Source: Prorocentrum cordatum
Taxonomy: Eukaryota > Sar > Dinophyceae > Prorocentrales > Prorocentraceae
DNA length: 64,000 bases
Direction: 5' to 3'
Assembly (NCBI GenBank): GCA_963575745.1
Contig: CAUYUJ010016070.1
Span: forward strand, 1 to 64,000
In this document: positions 39,585 to 52,023 of the stretch, piece by piece
Numbering within the stretch: the stretch's first letter is position 1
How the letters are laid out: each line of letters begins with the position of its first letter
Notes under the pieces: generated by a model
Seen by the model: only the letters and a program-made list of their open reading frames with translations
What the model was told of the DNA's origin: nothing
Database searches by the model: none
Position numbers and translations under genes: made by a program

Positions 39585-39770
39585 AGTCAAGCCACGTGGC
39601 AAGGATGGGCAACCTTCCCTAGGGTACCCTTGCCTCCTCCTTGCCTCCTCGATCCCTCCTTGGCCACCTTTGTTGGCCGCGGTCTGCGCGGAAAGTGTCG
39701 GCATGGCCCTCCAAGGCCCTTGCATTCTTATCGCGCATCCTTATGATACGGGCCGGCTGTAGGGGGCCGA
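39585..39770 (+). repeat. Dispersed repeat L, copy 3
   Basis: It shares GGGCAACCTTCCC, CCTTGCCTCCTC, CCTTGGCCACC, TGTTGGCCGCG, CTCCAAGGCCCTTGCAT and TCGCGCATCC with copy 2. A diverged GCCGATTTCCAGGTTGATGT block follows, as it does after copy 2. Confidence 0.7.
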
Positions 39771-41300
39771 TAGCCCACCCCACCTGGGAAGTTATCGGGC
39801 GATAGGCCGATTTCCAGGTTGATGTTTCCCCCCCTCTGCCAGTCCTTCCCTATCGTTGTCCTGCAAGTGCGCAGAAAGCAGGGGCGGCCTAACCGACCCC
39901 TAGCAAACCATCCCCTTCTGCGACCTCTTCCTCGCCTCACCCCAAGGCGTATGCATGCTGCCAGAGGAAAGCTGGGAAGGCGACGACGACGTTACGGAAA
40001 GTGCTGGTAACGGTATGGGCCGCTTGGGCCGCGTACGATGAGAGCACGGGCAACGTTAAGGGGGGATCGGTCAGGAATTGTGGCTCAGCGTGTCGCTCCG
40101 CCGATGCTGGCCCACCAAGCTTCGGCGCAGCACGTGATCCACGTCTTGACACGGCATCAGCGTCCCGATTCTTTCCCGGCGTCCCGCCCTGCGGAACGGA
40201 GGGGCACGCTGTCCGCTCGCAGGGCACAGCGTGTCTCTCCGGGACCGCCGCCGCGGCACGATGCGCACAAGTTCCCGGCCGCAGCTTCCCAGGGTGATCG
40301 GCTGTTTTCGGCAGTTCACGGAGCTTCCCGCAGCCCAGGATGGTTTCAATCAGCCGCGCCTCTTCGAGGGCGTTCTGGGGGTGCCTGGATCGCCCCGAAC
40401 AGCCGACGGAGATCTGAAACATGGCTCGAACACCATCGGGGACGGTGATAGTCACCACCCGCCAAACCACCCCGACCCAACCCGAAGGCTTCAGTGTGCC
40501 CTCCATTTCCAGTGTGGGGGGGGTCGGGGGACATTGTAAAAACACATGGAGCCCGTACCCCCACCAACCCGAAACTCGGGTTAAATTCGAATCTTCGGGT
40601 TGGGTTGGTGTGGCATGGGGCCTATCTCGCCGATCTACGATCGACGATGCAGTGGAGACCCACGCCAAGGGACGCCCTGCTCGCCTCCACAGCGCCATGG
40701 GCCCTTGGGAGCCGCTGGTCCTGCCATGGAGAGCGCGACGCTCCCGCGCCACAGATCGGTGGGCGTCCTGGGGTCTGGGTTTCCTGTGGAAGGTTTCTCG
40801 TGGAAGGTGTCCTCCTGGATCGACGATACATCGCCGATTTGAGGCGTTCCAAGAAAGGCCTTGCCTTCGGGGATCGAGACAGTTGTCATCTCTTCCTCGG
40901 CGGAAGGCGGAAGGCCGGCGGAAGTAGACCGAGGCCGCCTCCGCAGGCGGAAGCTGGCGGAAGGCTGGCGGAAGCTGGCGGAAGTGAAAGATGCGCCCCC
41001 AAGAGATGCAAACGTTTTTGGGGTTCAGGGTTTCCGAAATCGCCCAGGTCAATGTCCCCCCCCCCGCTGAGCCGATCCCCATGATCCGGGCCGAGCGAAA
41101 GGGGGGGTTAGGGAAAGGGGGGGGGTACGAAATCAGCTGCGTGCAGCTGCTTTCGGCCCCGCCGCCCGGCCCACTCCTCGACACATGGGCGCCTCCCAGC
41201 GCCGGGAGGCGCTGGGAAAATCAGCTACGTGAGCTCTCTGCCCTACCCTGTGCTATCCTCCCCTTTCTCAAGCAGTGGCGGAGCGCCCTGGCTCTATAGC
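39771..41300. other. Unassigned region with one inverted repeat
   Basis: 40465-40612 is bounded by inverted CCCGACCCAACCCGAAGG and ATCTTCGGGTTGGGTTGG, a possible 148-bp TIR element without a clear TSD. 40890-40985 repeats GGCGGAAGCTGGCGGAAG. A reverse open frame crosses 39937-41184 without a recognisable domain. Confidence 0.4.
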
Positions 41301-41462
41301 CATACCAAACAATGTTTTAAGAACCTTTTGTGGTTTCCACGACATGTTCTTAGAACGCTCCTGGTTGATATTGCTTTGCTTTAACACATCGGGCTTATGT
41401 CCTCAGCACACCGTTTTTGTTCTCAGAACATTCGCTGGGTTCTGAGAACATTTCGTGGTAGG
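41301..41462. repeat. Repeated GTTCT-N-AGAAC palindromes
   Basis: AAGAACCTTTTGTGG, ATGTTCTTAGAACG, TGTTCTCAGAACATTCGC and GGTTCTGAGAACATTTCG occur within 150 bp. Their spacing and meaning are unknown. Confidence 0.5.
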
Positions 41463-42152
41463 ACTATCGGAATGCCGGGACTGTCGGTCCCTGCTCAACT
41501 TTCGTTCCCCCCGACTGCTGGCCTTCGGGTCGCAGTTCTCGGGCCTTCGGCGGCCGGTCCGCGGGGGCGCTGCCCGGGCACCCCCGCGCAGCGGCTTCTT
41601 CGTCGCGCGGCGCAGCCGCTGGCACGTGTGTCCCGAGGCCGGGAGACCGCTCCGGGGACCAGCGAGGGTGCCTCGCGCGAGCCCCACCCCGACCCCCCAC
41701 GGCTTCTGAGGGAGAGGCTGGGGCTTCACTTCGCTCGTGAGCTCCCCGCCCCTCCCCCCCCAGAAGTCGCGGGGGGGGGGGGGGGGTAGGCGGGGGTAGG
41801 GTTCGCACGCGTCCCCCCCCGAGCCGGTCCCCGCCCCCCCTTGCCCGTCGAGCAAAAGCACATTTTCGGGCGTCGGGCCGCCCGCGCCCCCGTCCGCTCC
41901 CTCCCGCGACACTGAGCGCTCGCCCGGGGCGAGCAGGGAGCGGCCCGGGAGGGGCGCAGAGAGCACACTTTCAGGTTTCTTGCTTTTTCCCCCCTTCCGC
42001 TCCCTCGGCTCTGACGCGCGTCAGCGGACACGCGTCGGCTATGACACTCGTCCGCGGTTAGCGAGACAATCATCGCACAGAGAAGGGGCGGTATGGAGGG
42101 ATAGAATGTCAGATCGGGCGCGAGCACACTTAGTTTGGTTTCCTCCTTGGTC

Positions 42153-44504
42153 GATAACGTTCAGTCCAGCGCGCGTTATATTAACACCCGCCCGCCGAAC
42201 GCTGCGGGCATTTGGCTCACGTTTTTTTTTTTTTCACACTTCAAAGGATGTGGTAGGCGAACCTGACTTCGGACCGCGCGTCGCGCCCTTGTACTTCGGA
42301 AAGTTTGCGCCCGCATCCGCGCGCGCATCGCCGCAATGTCATCGATCAACACGAAGGGACACATCATGCACAAGGTCTTCCGAAGAGGCCGCCAGACCCA
42401 GGATAATATTGAACATATGGGTCACATTGGTCGGGCTGGTACGCTGATAAAGTAGATCATCTGACCAAAAACAGGCTATCAACCGAAAGTTCTGGCAGAA
42501 CCAAAAGGAAAGTGGGTGATGCTTCCTCCGTTGAGCCAGACGACAGCTTCCATCGCACCTGCAACTGGGTTGGCAGCGGGGGCGCAGAGACAAGCGAGAG
42601 TTTGAACGACCTCGCAAACATAATTGTCGGCGAGACCGTCAGGGCTCCACGCCCGAGAAAGAGAAGAAGCGACTCATTTCATAAACAGCATTGGGGTCAT
42701 CACGGGCCACGGGGATCGTCCATCTCCCGAGCAAGGACAAGAGATCCGAGCACGAATAGGACCAAGACCAAAACGTTCCCTTGGGCAAACAGGCGCCCTT
42801 GCGACCGTGCATCCAAATTGCGCGTGGAAGAACCTAGCGGCATATGTCACCGCGCACGGGACCGACTTCGCCGACGAAGGCCAGGCGAACACCGATTATC
42901 CGAATCCGCGCGTCGGGAGTAGGGCCATCGGCATCACCAGCGACAACTATGAGTCCCCACCGTGCGTGGAAGAGGATGATGACGCACAGATCGATTGGCA
43001 GGCCTGTGGCCAATGCCTTGCGGACGTGCCTGAAGGCGATGGTCACGACTCTCAACATGTCAAGATCCCGTCGAGCGAGGAAGGATGCATGGTAACAGCG
43101 ACGAGTCATGAAGCCACAAGTCCAGATGCCCCCCCCGGGTGCGCTTCCCAAATGAGTTGGATTCGGTCGCCCCTGCGTGGTCGACGACGCAAAGGACTGC
43201 CAAGGAAGGTCTCAGCACTCATGGAGCACGACGCAAGGTTACGAGACTGAAGTGTTCATCAGCGCGGCTCAGAGACACTGGCCGGCGTCGTCACAGTCGC
43301 CAGAGTTCGAGGACGATCAGTCGTCGGACTTTCGCACCAGCAGGGGAAGATCCGCCCAGCCAGAATTCGACGAAAAGCTTGAGAATGATGCCCTGGCTAC
43401 CCGTGTGATCGGCGCGATGCGAAGCGTATCAGGCCAAGGCCCAGCGGGTCCGCCATGTCGAGCATGTCAAATACCAGCATGGCTGCTGCACTGAAGGCCT
43501 CCTGACAGCCCGCCCAGATGTGGGGGCGCGGCAAAAGTCCGCTGCCCAGGTCCCCCCTGTGGCGACGGGCGCCGAAAGAGACCGCGAGGGCAGTGGAAAA
43601 GATGACGCCCCTGCCGGCAAAAAGGCGACTCGGTCCAAGGAGCAGGGACGCGATGAGGGTAAAGATGATGGGGGCAGCGGACTACGGAGCGCTTGCAAGT
43701 CCAGCGATCGCTGGGGGAATGACGGCACAAGAAAGGGTCGTGCAGGAATAACAGATACCATGAAGCTGACAGTGCTAACCGCGGTAAATGGAATTGAGGG
43801 AATAGTTGGCGCGAAGATAAATGGAAGGGCGGGTCTGGAATGCGGACGAACGAGCATGGCAAGTCCCCGTGGCACTACGGTTCTGGCAAAAATTGGGACA
43901 AGGGAGACAAGTGCGACGGCGGCTGGAGTAAAACGTGATCGAGGTCGTCGCGAGCCGCGGCAAGGCCTGTGCAACTAAACGATCAGCGCTGGGACGCCCC
44001 GCGGGCCTGTCAAATAAATGAAAGGGTTGTCGAGCAACCAGGTCTTTGCCTCTGCAGTGGGAATTTGCACTATGTGGAAGGTGAGCGCTGAAATGATCGT
44101 TTTGATTGTTTTCGGGGCCGGCGTTCCCGGGCGCGGCGCGCCGAAGGCAGACGCGCGAGGGCGCGGCTGCCCAAGTATCCGGCTCGGGGGGCGTCGACGA
44201 TAATGTTCGCTCCCTCCTGCGTAATATTTCCACCCGCCCGCTTGCCGCTGCGGGTGTTCGGCTCAAGTCTATCTCTCTCCCAAGGAGGTGGTAGGCGAAC
44301 CTGACTTCGGAGCGCGTGTCGCACCCTTGTGATTGGTAGAGAGTGCACACGCATCCACAGGCGCATCGCCACAATGTCATCGATCAACACGGGGGGACAT
44401 GTCATGCACAAGGTCCTTGCGAAGAGACCCCCCGAGCGAGGATAAAATATAACATATACATCACATTGGTCGGGCTGATATGCAGGTAGTGTAGATCATC
44501 TGAC
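42153..44504. mobile_element. Pair of about 300-bp direct repeats 2.05 kb apart (possible degenerate LTR-type element)
   Basis: 42153-42468 and 44201-44504 share GATAA(C/T)GTTC, ACCCGCCCG, GGTGGTAGGCGAACCTGACT (first copy TGTGGTAGGCG), CAATGTCATCGATCAACACG, ATGCACAAGGTC, CACATTGGTCGGGCTG and AGATCATCTGACCAA. The interior has open coding-like stretches in changing frames, for example GARQKSAAQVPPVATGAERD and HYGSGKNWDKGDKCDGGWSK. No protease, integrase or RT was recognised, and TG/CA ends are not clear. It could equally be two copies of a dispersed repeat. Confidence 0.4.
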
Positions 44505-44855
44505 CAAGCAAATCCTTTCTCTGCTCCGCCCTTACGATGTGGGCGTTGCAATCTTTGCACAACAGGCGTTTTCGCCCGGATTCGGGGCCCGGGGCCCTCG
44601 CAGATCGACCGAGCGCGAACAATGTCTCAGGATGATTGGGTCCGGGGCCCTGGGCGAGATTTACCAGCTTCGAACGTATCCCTATCCTTAAGATTGACAC
44701 GCCGAAAGGCGATGACAATCTTAGGGATCCGCCTTCAAAAAATATCCCGGCAAAGCAACCTAACAGCGATGTGTAGGAACATATATGGAAGCATTCCCCT
44801 TACGATTCAGATGAGAATCCTGTTGTAGAATTCAGCTGTTCTCGCAGTCGCGCAT
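44505..44855. other. Unassigned region with a family O-like end
   Basis: ACCAGCTTCGAACGTATCCC at 44660 resembles the family O end. An inverted TAAGATTG and CAATCTTA pair follows. No gene. Confidence 0.4.
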
Positions 44856-44861
44856 TCGCGA

Positions 44862-46376
44862 TGGCAGTCGCAGCGGCAACGGCAGTCGCAGTCACAGCCT
44901 CAGCCTGCCTCGGCCTCAGCCTCAGCCTGCCTCAGCCTCAGCCTGCCTCAGCCTCAGCCGCAGCCTGCTTCAGCCTCAAAATCAGTATGCCTTCAGCCTC
45001 GGCCTCAGCCTCAGCCTGCCTCAGCCTCAGCCTGCCTCAGCCTCAGCCTCAGCCTCAGCCTCAGCCTGCCTCAGCATCAGCCTGCCTCAGCCTCAGCCTC
45101 AGCCTCAGCCTGCCTCTGCCTCAGCCTCAGCCTGCTTCAGCCTCAGCCTCAGTCTGCCTCAGCCTCGGCCTCAGCCTCAGCCTGCCTCAGCCTCAGCCTG
45201 CATCAGCCTCAGCCTCACCTGCCTCAGCCTCAGCCTGCCTCAGCCTCAGCCTCAGCCTCAGCCTCAGCCTCAGCCTCAGCCTCAGTCTGCCTTCAGCCTC
45301 GCTCAGCCTCAGCCTGCCTCAGCCTCAGCCTCCTCAGCCTCAGCCTGCCTCAGCATCAGCCTCAGCCTCAGCCTCAGCCTGCCTCAGCCTCAGCTGCTTC
45401 AGCCTCAGCCTTCAGCCTCGGCCTCAGCCTCAGCCTGCCGCAGCCTCAGCCTGCAGCCTCAGCCTCAGCCCTCAGCCTGCCTCAGCCTCAGCCTGCCTCT
45501 GCCTCAGCCTCAGCCTGCTTCAGCCTCAGCCTCAGTCTGCCTTCAGCCTCGGCCTCAGCCTCAGCCTGCCTCAGCCTCAGCCTGCATCAGCCTCAGCCTC
45601 AGCCTCAGCCTGCCTCAGCATCAGCCTGCCTCAGCCTCAGCCTGCCTCAGCCTCAGCCTCAGCCTGCTTCAGCCTCAGCCTCAGTCTGCCTTCAGCCTCG
45701 GCCTCAGCCTCAGCCTGCCTCAGCCTCAGCCTGCATCAGCCTCAGCCTCAGCCTCAGCCTGCCTCAGCATCAGCCTGCCTCAGCCTCAGCCTCAGCCTGC
45801 CTCAGCCTCAGCCTCAGCCTGCTTCAGCCTCAGCCTCAGTCTGCCTTCAGCCTCGGCCTCAGCCTCAGCCTGCCTCAGCCTCAGCCTGCATCAGCCTCAG
45901 CCTCAGCCTCAGCCTGCCTCAGCATCAGCCTGCCTCAGCCTCAGCCTCAGCCTGCCTCAGCCTCAGCCTCAGCCTGCTTCAGCCTCAGCCTCAGTCTGCC
46001 TTCAGCCTCGGCCTCAGCCTCAGCCTGCCTCAGCCTCAGCCTGCATCAGCCTCAGCCTCAGCCTCAGCCTGCCTCAGCATCAGCCTGCCTCAGCCTCAGC
46101 CTCAGCCTGCCTCAGCCTCAGCCTCAGCCTGCTTCAGCCTCAGCCTCAGTCTGCCTTCAGCCTCGGCCTCAGCCTCAGCCTGCCTCAGCCTCAGCCTGCA
46201 TCAGCCTCAGCCTCAGCCTCAGCCTCAGCCTGCCTCAGCCTCAGCCTCAGCCTCAGCCTGCCTCAGCCTCAGCCTCAGCCTGCTTCAGCCTCAGCCTCAG
46301 CCTGCCTTCAGCCTCAGGCCTCAGCCTCAGCCTGCCTCAGCCTCAGCCTGCTTCAGCCTCAGCCTCAGCCTCAGCA
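44862..46376 (+). repeat. (CAGCCT)n satellite with 155-bp higher-order repeat
   Basis: About 1.5 kb of CAGCCT hexamers with CTG, CATCAG and TTCAG variants. The marker CAGTCTGCCTTCAGCCTCGG occurs at 45533, 45682, 45837, 45992 and 46147 (spacings 149, 155, 155, 155), so a higher-order unit has been amplified. The open Ala/Ser/Leu frame is not a gene. Confidence 0.95.
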
Positions 46377-46715
46377 TTCCAAATGTGGCCCGGGAATGGA
46401 AGTTCTGGGAACTCGAAGAACACGAAGTGGCCTACAGTTGGCTCCGGGCATTCAAAATGTGGCCCGGGAATGGAGTTCTGGGAACTCGAAGAGCACGAAG
46501 TGGCCTACAGTTGGCTCCGGGCATCCAAAATGTGGCCCGGGAATGGAGTTCTGGGAAGTCGAAGAGCACGAAGTGGCCTACAGTTGGCTCCGGGCATCCA
46601 AAATGTGGCCCGAGAATGGAGTTCTGGGAAGTCGAAGAGCACGAAGTGGCCTACAGTTGGCTCCGGGCATCCAAAATGTGGCCCGGGAATGGCGTTCTGG
46701 GAGCGCCAAGAGCGA
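46376..46715 (+). repeat. 73-bp tandem array, about 4.5 units
   Basis: ATGTGGCCCGGGAATGGAGT occurs at 46383, 46457, 46530, 46603 and 46676. The unit continues TCTGGGAA-TCGAAGAGCACG and GGCCTACAGTTGGCTCCGGG. As 73 is not a multiple of three, each unit is in a new frame. Confidence 0.95.
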
Positions 46716-47815
46716 TTTTGCGAGGATGTCCCAGGCGATTTGGGCTTCGGCGGCAGCCGCCCCGGGTCCCGCCCCGACCCCCCTGAGGAGTCATGATGCT
46801 CTCTTTTGATACCACTAGAAACCTATTAGTCTTCGCTGCTAGGTAAATAAGGGAATCCCTAGGATTGGCATCGTGATGAGGAGGTGCCCGGCGTAGGGAT
46901 AGGGATATGTTCCATGCTGGTAAGAGATTTGTTGATTTGTTCGAGATGTTGCAAATCCATCGCGGCGTCAGCCCGCAAGGTTCCTCTGAACCACAATGCC
47001 CCCTCCAGCCTCCTCTCCGCCCTCCTCGCGCGGTCCTCTCTGCCCCGCTCCGGTCCTGATTCTGAGCGTCCTACTGGCCGACGCGTGCCAGAGCCTGCCA
47101 GGGGGTGTGGGAGTATTGTTGACACAGGACCCCAAGGTTTACCTCAGTTCAGGTCCTGTCCACATGCCCTCTTGATCCTCCCAATCCACATGCGCCCTCC
47201 TCCCCTCCTCCCCGCCCTCCGCCTTGGGCCGCCGTACAGCGTCCGAGTGGCATTGCTGAGTCTGCCTGGCGATACTTTGTGCCTTATGCCTGTATTTTCA
47301 TGCGCCTCGACTGTTGATGTTGACGGAGCTTGAGGGCTGAATAATTTTCAGCCCTAAGTCGCATTCTTCCTTGAGCAAGTGCTACGGTAAGGGTCGGTTG
47401 GCGTCACCTGCGTGGGTGCGCGAGTCGAGTGTGATCCCCGTCGTTTATCTTCCAGACTGCTCGGCCATGTAATTCGTTGTGTGAAGATGTTGACCCATAC
47501 AAATTTTAAGAGAATGCCAACGTCTCAGTTGAAGGATGCTCTGTTGCGGCGTCGCTACAGAGGTGCAGTAAGTCGCCGCTGCCGAAGTTCGACACGAGTC
47601 CACGTGACTGGCAAATTGAGAAGCAAGTGTGCCGAACATCGCCCAGAACCGTGCCCAACCCATCCGGCACTCGTGGCAACATCGAGGGGCACCTGCCGAA
47701 GCGATGTAGGGAACGGTTGCGGGGAACGTACCCACGGGACCAGAGAGCAGCGGCATTCCGCTGTGGGCAATCCTCTGGACACAATACGGCTTCGAATCAC
47801 GAACCGGATGTGGGG
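46716..47815. other. Unassigned region
   Basis: 46860-46935 carries a family O-like end (CTTACCAGCATGGAACATAT on the reverse strand). Forward frame 47412-47858 is open but has no recognised domain. Confidence 0.35.
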
Positions 47816-48409
47816 GGAAGACGAGGAGGAAAAGGAGGAGGAGGAGGAGGAGGAGTGAAAGACAAAGGGCAGAAATGGCGGAAGGAGCAATTCGTGTGGA
47901 GGAGGAGGAGGAGGAGGAGGAGGAGGAGGAGGAGGAGGAGGAGGGGGGATGAGGAGGAGGAAGGGGGAGGAGGAGGAAGAAAAAGAAGAAGAATAACAAG
48001 AAGGGGAGGGAGGAGGGGGGGGAGGGAGGAGGAGGGAGAGGAGGGGGGAGGAGGGAACAATTCCTGCGGAGGAGGAGGAGGAGGAAAAAGAAGAAGAGGA
48101 GGAGGAGGAGCAGCAGGTGTGGCAGGGGGGCGGGAGACAGAGGGCAGGGTCGGAGAAGCGAAGGCGGCCGCACTCCGCTACGTAAGCCCCCCCCCCTAGG
48201 GGCGCGGGGAAGCGGCGACAGCTGCTCCTCTTCGGCGTTCCCCCCCCTCGTCCTCGTCCTCCTCATCCTTCTCCTCCTCCCCCTCCTTCTCCTTCTCCTC
48301 CTCCTCCTCGTCATCATCGTCATCATCGTCATCACCAGCAGTCGCATCTGCATCAGCATCATCATCAGCATCCGCATCATCATCATCATCATCATAATCC
48401 TCATCATCC

Positions 48410-48464
<55 letters not shown>

Positions 48465-48467
48465 CAA

Positions 48468-48501
<34 letters not shown>

Positions 48502-49360
48502 TTCAACATCAACATCATCATCATGAGCACCATCGTCATCATCAGCATCATCAGCATCAGCATCAGCGTCAGCATCATCATCATAACCACCATTATCACC
48601 ATCAGCTCCAGCATCAGCATCAGCGTCATCATCATCAGCATCAGCATCGTCATCATAATCATCATATTGATAAGCATAATCATAGTCGGCAGCAGCAGCA
48701 TCACCATCATCATTGTCATCAGCATCAGCAGCATCAGCACCAGCATCATCATTATTAACATCATCATCAGCATCAGTATCAGCAGCATCAACATGATCAT
48801 AATTAGCAGCAGCCTCATCACCATCAGCATCATCATCATCGCCATCATCAGTATCAGCAGCATCAACAGCATGAGCATCGACGTCCTTGCCATCAAAATC
48901 AGCAGCAACAACAACAGCAGCATCATCATCAGCATCTTCATCAGTAGCATCATCATTATCAGCATCATTATCACACTCATCTTCATCCGTATCCTTATCA
49001 TCATCCTCATCCGCATACTCATCGTGCCCTTGTTCCTCCTCATCCGAATCCCCGAATTCTCCTCCTCCTCATTGTCCTTTCCCCCCTCCCCTCTCCCATC
49101 TCATCCTCATCCTCATCCTCATCCTCATCCTCATCCCCCTCTTCGTTCTTCTCCGCATCCTCCGTCCTCCTCATCCTCCTCCTCCGTATCATCCTCCAGC
49201 ATCCTCATCGTCCTGCCCGATCCTCGTCCTCCTCCTCCTTCGCCTTCTCCTCCTATTCCCCCTCCTCCCCCTCCTCCTCCTCATCATCCCCCTCCTCCTC
49301 CTCCTCCGTGTCCTCCTCCTCCTCCGCCTTCGCTTCCGCCTCCTCATCATCATCAGGCCA
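47816..49360. repeat. (GGA)n then (TCC)n and (CAT)n tracts
   Basis: GGA triplets run at 47816-48120. TCC triplets run at 48250-48310. CAT/CAG triplets run at 48310-49030, with a pure CAT core at 48410-48500. TCC triplets run again at 49055-49350. Confidence 0.9.
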
Positions 49361-50040
49361 GCACCCAGGGAAGGCGAGGTCCCCATTTGTAGATCTGCGC
49401 AAGACGCCACTCCGCTGGACCCCCCAGGGGGGCCCAGGAGATCGGCGGCGGTGGCACAGCCCAGCGGCACCCAGGGGAGGGCGAGCGGCAGCGCACGCTC
49501 GGCAGCACTAGAGAGAAGGACGGACGCGACGAGGGAGGCGGTGAGGAAAACATGAGACGCGCAGGAAGGATGAAGACACGTAGGACGAGGGATCCGCAGT
49601 GCCCTGTTCAAAGCGAGGGCCCACAGCATGATGGCTGTGGTGGGAAGCGCAGAGGTTTCGCATTGCGCCAGCACGTGAAGGCGTCGCCTGGTTTGAAGAT
49701 GCCTATGGGCCGTGTCCCACTGCATGCCCCGTCCAGGCTGTCTGGCAGGACATGCAGATAAGGAGTCCTTATCAAGTCAGCTTCGGCGAGGATCACGGAG
49801 GGAGGGCAGGCGAAGGAGGAGGGGAGAGGTGAGGGTGAGGAAACGGCGACGAAGCGAAGGTGGAAGTTGAGGTAGACGAGGATTGTATGAAGGAGGTGGA
49901 GGAGGAGAAGGAGTAATGGACTCGACTGGCCAGCGTTGTTGATGCAAAAAGGCTGCAAACTGCCATGTGATGTTCTCCGCAATATTCTTCTCCTCCCACA
50001 CATCCTCATCCCCTCTTGGTCCTCCTCCTTTCCGTCTCCC
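49361..50040. other. Unassigned region
   Basis: On the minus strand 49630-49370 has an open hydrophobic stretch (VFLTASLVASVLLSSAAERA) that could be a signal or membrane segment. No start or family could be fixed. Confidence 0.3.
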
Positions 50041-50449
50041 TTCACCTCCTCATTTTGTCTATTATCTTTCTCCTCCTTTTCCTCCTCCTCGTCCTCCTCC
50101 TCCTTCTTCTTTCTCCGTATCCTTCTCCTGCTCGTCCCTCTCCATCTCCTCTTGCTCGTCCTACTCTCTCTCTCTCTCTCTCCCTCGTCCTACGTCTCCT
50201 CCCCCTTGCCCTCCCCCTCCGGCCAAAGGCACACCGCCACCCTGTCCCTTCTTCCTCCTCGTCCACAGCCCTATGTTTCAAGCGTTCGGTTGAACGCCAG
50301 TGCTTGTTTCCCACGTCCAAGGTGGGGCTCTTGCTTTCCCAGCAACCCGCCCCCCCCCCCGCGCAGGATCTCCTCTCCGCCCTCCCTTTCTCACTATTGC
50401 CATCAATGGTCGTCCTCATCATCATCGTCAGCATCAGCATCAGCATCGG

Positions 50450-50505
<56 letters not shown>

Positions 50506-50810
50506 GCATTATCATCGCCATCAGCATCTGTATCGTCATCGTCGTCATCACCATCACACTGCCATCATGTATACCAGTCGTCACCACCATCATCAGCCTC
50601 ATCATCACCATCAGCATCATCATCATCACCATCAGCATCATCATTGGCATCGTCATCGCCATCGTCGCACACACTCACACGCACTCACCCACTCACTCAT
50701 GCGTGCGTCAGAGGAACAAACATCCTCATCATCATCATCTCCACCATCACCATCGTCATCATCGGTCGCTCGCACAGGTCGCACACGCACACACACACAC
50801 ACATACAGGC
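50041..50810. repeat. (TCC)n, (TC)n, (CAT)n and (CA)n tracts
   Basis: TCC/TTC triplets run at 50040-50170, a (TC)n run at 50164-50183, CAT triplets at 50410-50770, and a (CACA)n run at 50787-50805. Confidence 0.85.
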
Positions 50811-50944
50811 GGCAGCCTCGTCTGCGAGTGAATTGCGAGCCAGTCTCAGGCTGGAGCTACCTGTCTATCGGGCCCGCAGCTCTTTGTATTAGTCTGAGTG
50901 GGCCATCGGAATGTTGTAGTCGTCGTCACGGTTGGGCTCTTCAG

Positions 50945-51930
50945 TCTTGGATCTAGCAGAAGTCTTAAGCGGGAGCCTCGTCTGTGAGTGAAGAGCGAGG
51001 AAATCTCAGGCGAGAGTCCCCTCCCTATGGAGCCAGCAGCTCACGTTATTGATCCGAGTGGGCTATCGGAACCATGTAATTGTCGTCAGTTTGGGGTTCT
51101 TCTGTTTTGCATATAGCGGAAGTCTCGAGCGGGAGCCTCGGTTGTGGAGTCCTCAGGCTAGAGCCCCTTCCCTTTGGGGCCCTCAGCTAATGTTATTAAT
51201 CCGATCGGATTATCAGACTCGTGTAACTGTCGTCAGTGTTGGCTCCTCGGTCTTGAATGCAGCGGAAGTCTCGAGCGAAAGCCTCGCTTGCGATTGCATG
51301 TCAAGGAAATGTCAGGCGGGAGCTCCCTCCGCATGGGCCCTGCGGCTCACGTTAGTTATCCAAGCCTGCCATCAGAACCTTGTAACTATCATCATTCTTG
51401 GGCTCCTCATTTTGACACGGCGGAAGTCTCGAGCGGGAACCTCGTCTGTGAGTAAAGTGCGAAGAATTCTCAGGCGGGAGCCCCATCCCCATGGGGCCCG
51501 CAGACTTATGGTATTTATCCGAGCGTATCCGTGGCACCGTGTAGCTGTCACCACTGTTGGGCTCCTCGTTCGTGCATTCGGCGGAAGTCTCGAGCGGGAG
51601 CCTCGTGTGTAAGTGAAGCGCGAGCAAGTCTCAGGCGGGAGTTCCGTCCCCATGGGGCCCGCAGCTTGTGTGTTTGCTCCAGGCGGGTCACTGGCACCAT
51701 GTACTTGGCGCCTCTTCTGGTTTTTGAAGCTTGCAGATTGAGAAAGTCTCTGGCGGGAGCGTCGTTTGCGATTGAGTCGCGAGGCAGCTCAGGCGGGAGC
51801 CCCCTCTCTATGGGGCCCGCAACCCACGTTATTAATCCGAAGGGGCCATCGGAATCTGGTGATTGTCAGCATTTCGGGCCTCTTGAAGCTTGAATGCGGC
51901 GGAGGTCTCGAGCGGGAGACTCGTCTGTGA
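50945..51930 (+). repeat. Tandem array, about 155-bp unit, 6-7 copies
   Basis: GCGGAAGTCTCGAGCGGGAG-type starts recur near 50955, 51114, 51261, 51419, 51579, 51740 and 51896. Each is followed by CTCAGGCGGGAG, ATGGGGCCCGCAG and a TGTAAC/TGTAGC-GTC block ending GGGCTCCT. Units are about 10-30 percent diverged, so the array is old. Confidence 0.9.
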
Positions 51931-52023
51931 GAAAATGGCGCGGAAAGGCATGCGGAACATGCTGATTCTGCGGCCGCCCACGCCAGATTTCCTGGAGCGC
52001 GGGCCGCCGACTTCCTGGCGGGA

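Noticed and set aside
42205-42250. Resemblance to the dinoflagellate spliced leader (TTTGGCTCA)
   Set aside because: Only nine bases match. The full 22-base leader with its donor site is not present here or elsewhere that I could see.
42176-42373. Minus-strand frame sharing VLIDDI-AMR with 44070-44411
   Set aside because: The similarity is fully explained by the 300-bp DNA repeat pair. The frame breaks outside the repeat and matches no family.
44861-46786. 641-aa Ala/Ser/Leu-rich open frame
   Set aside because: It is the CAGCCT satellite plus the 73-bp array read through. In the array the frame rotates every unit, which a selected protein would not tolerate.
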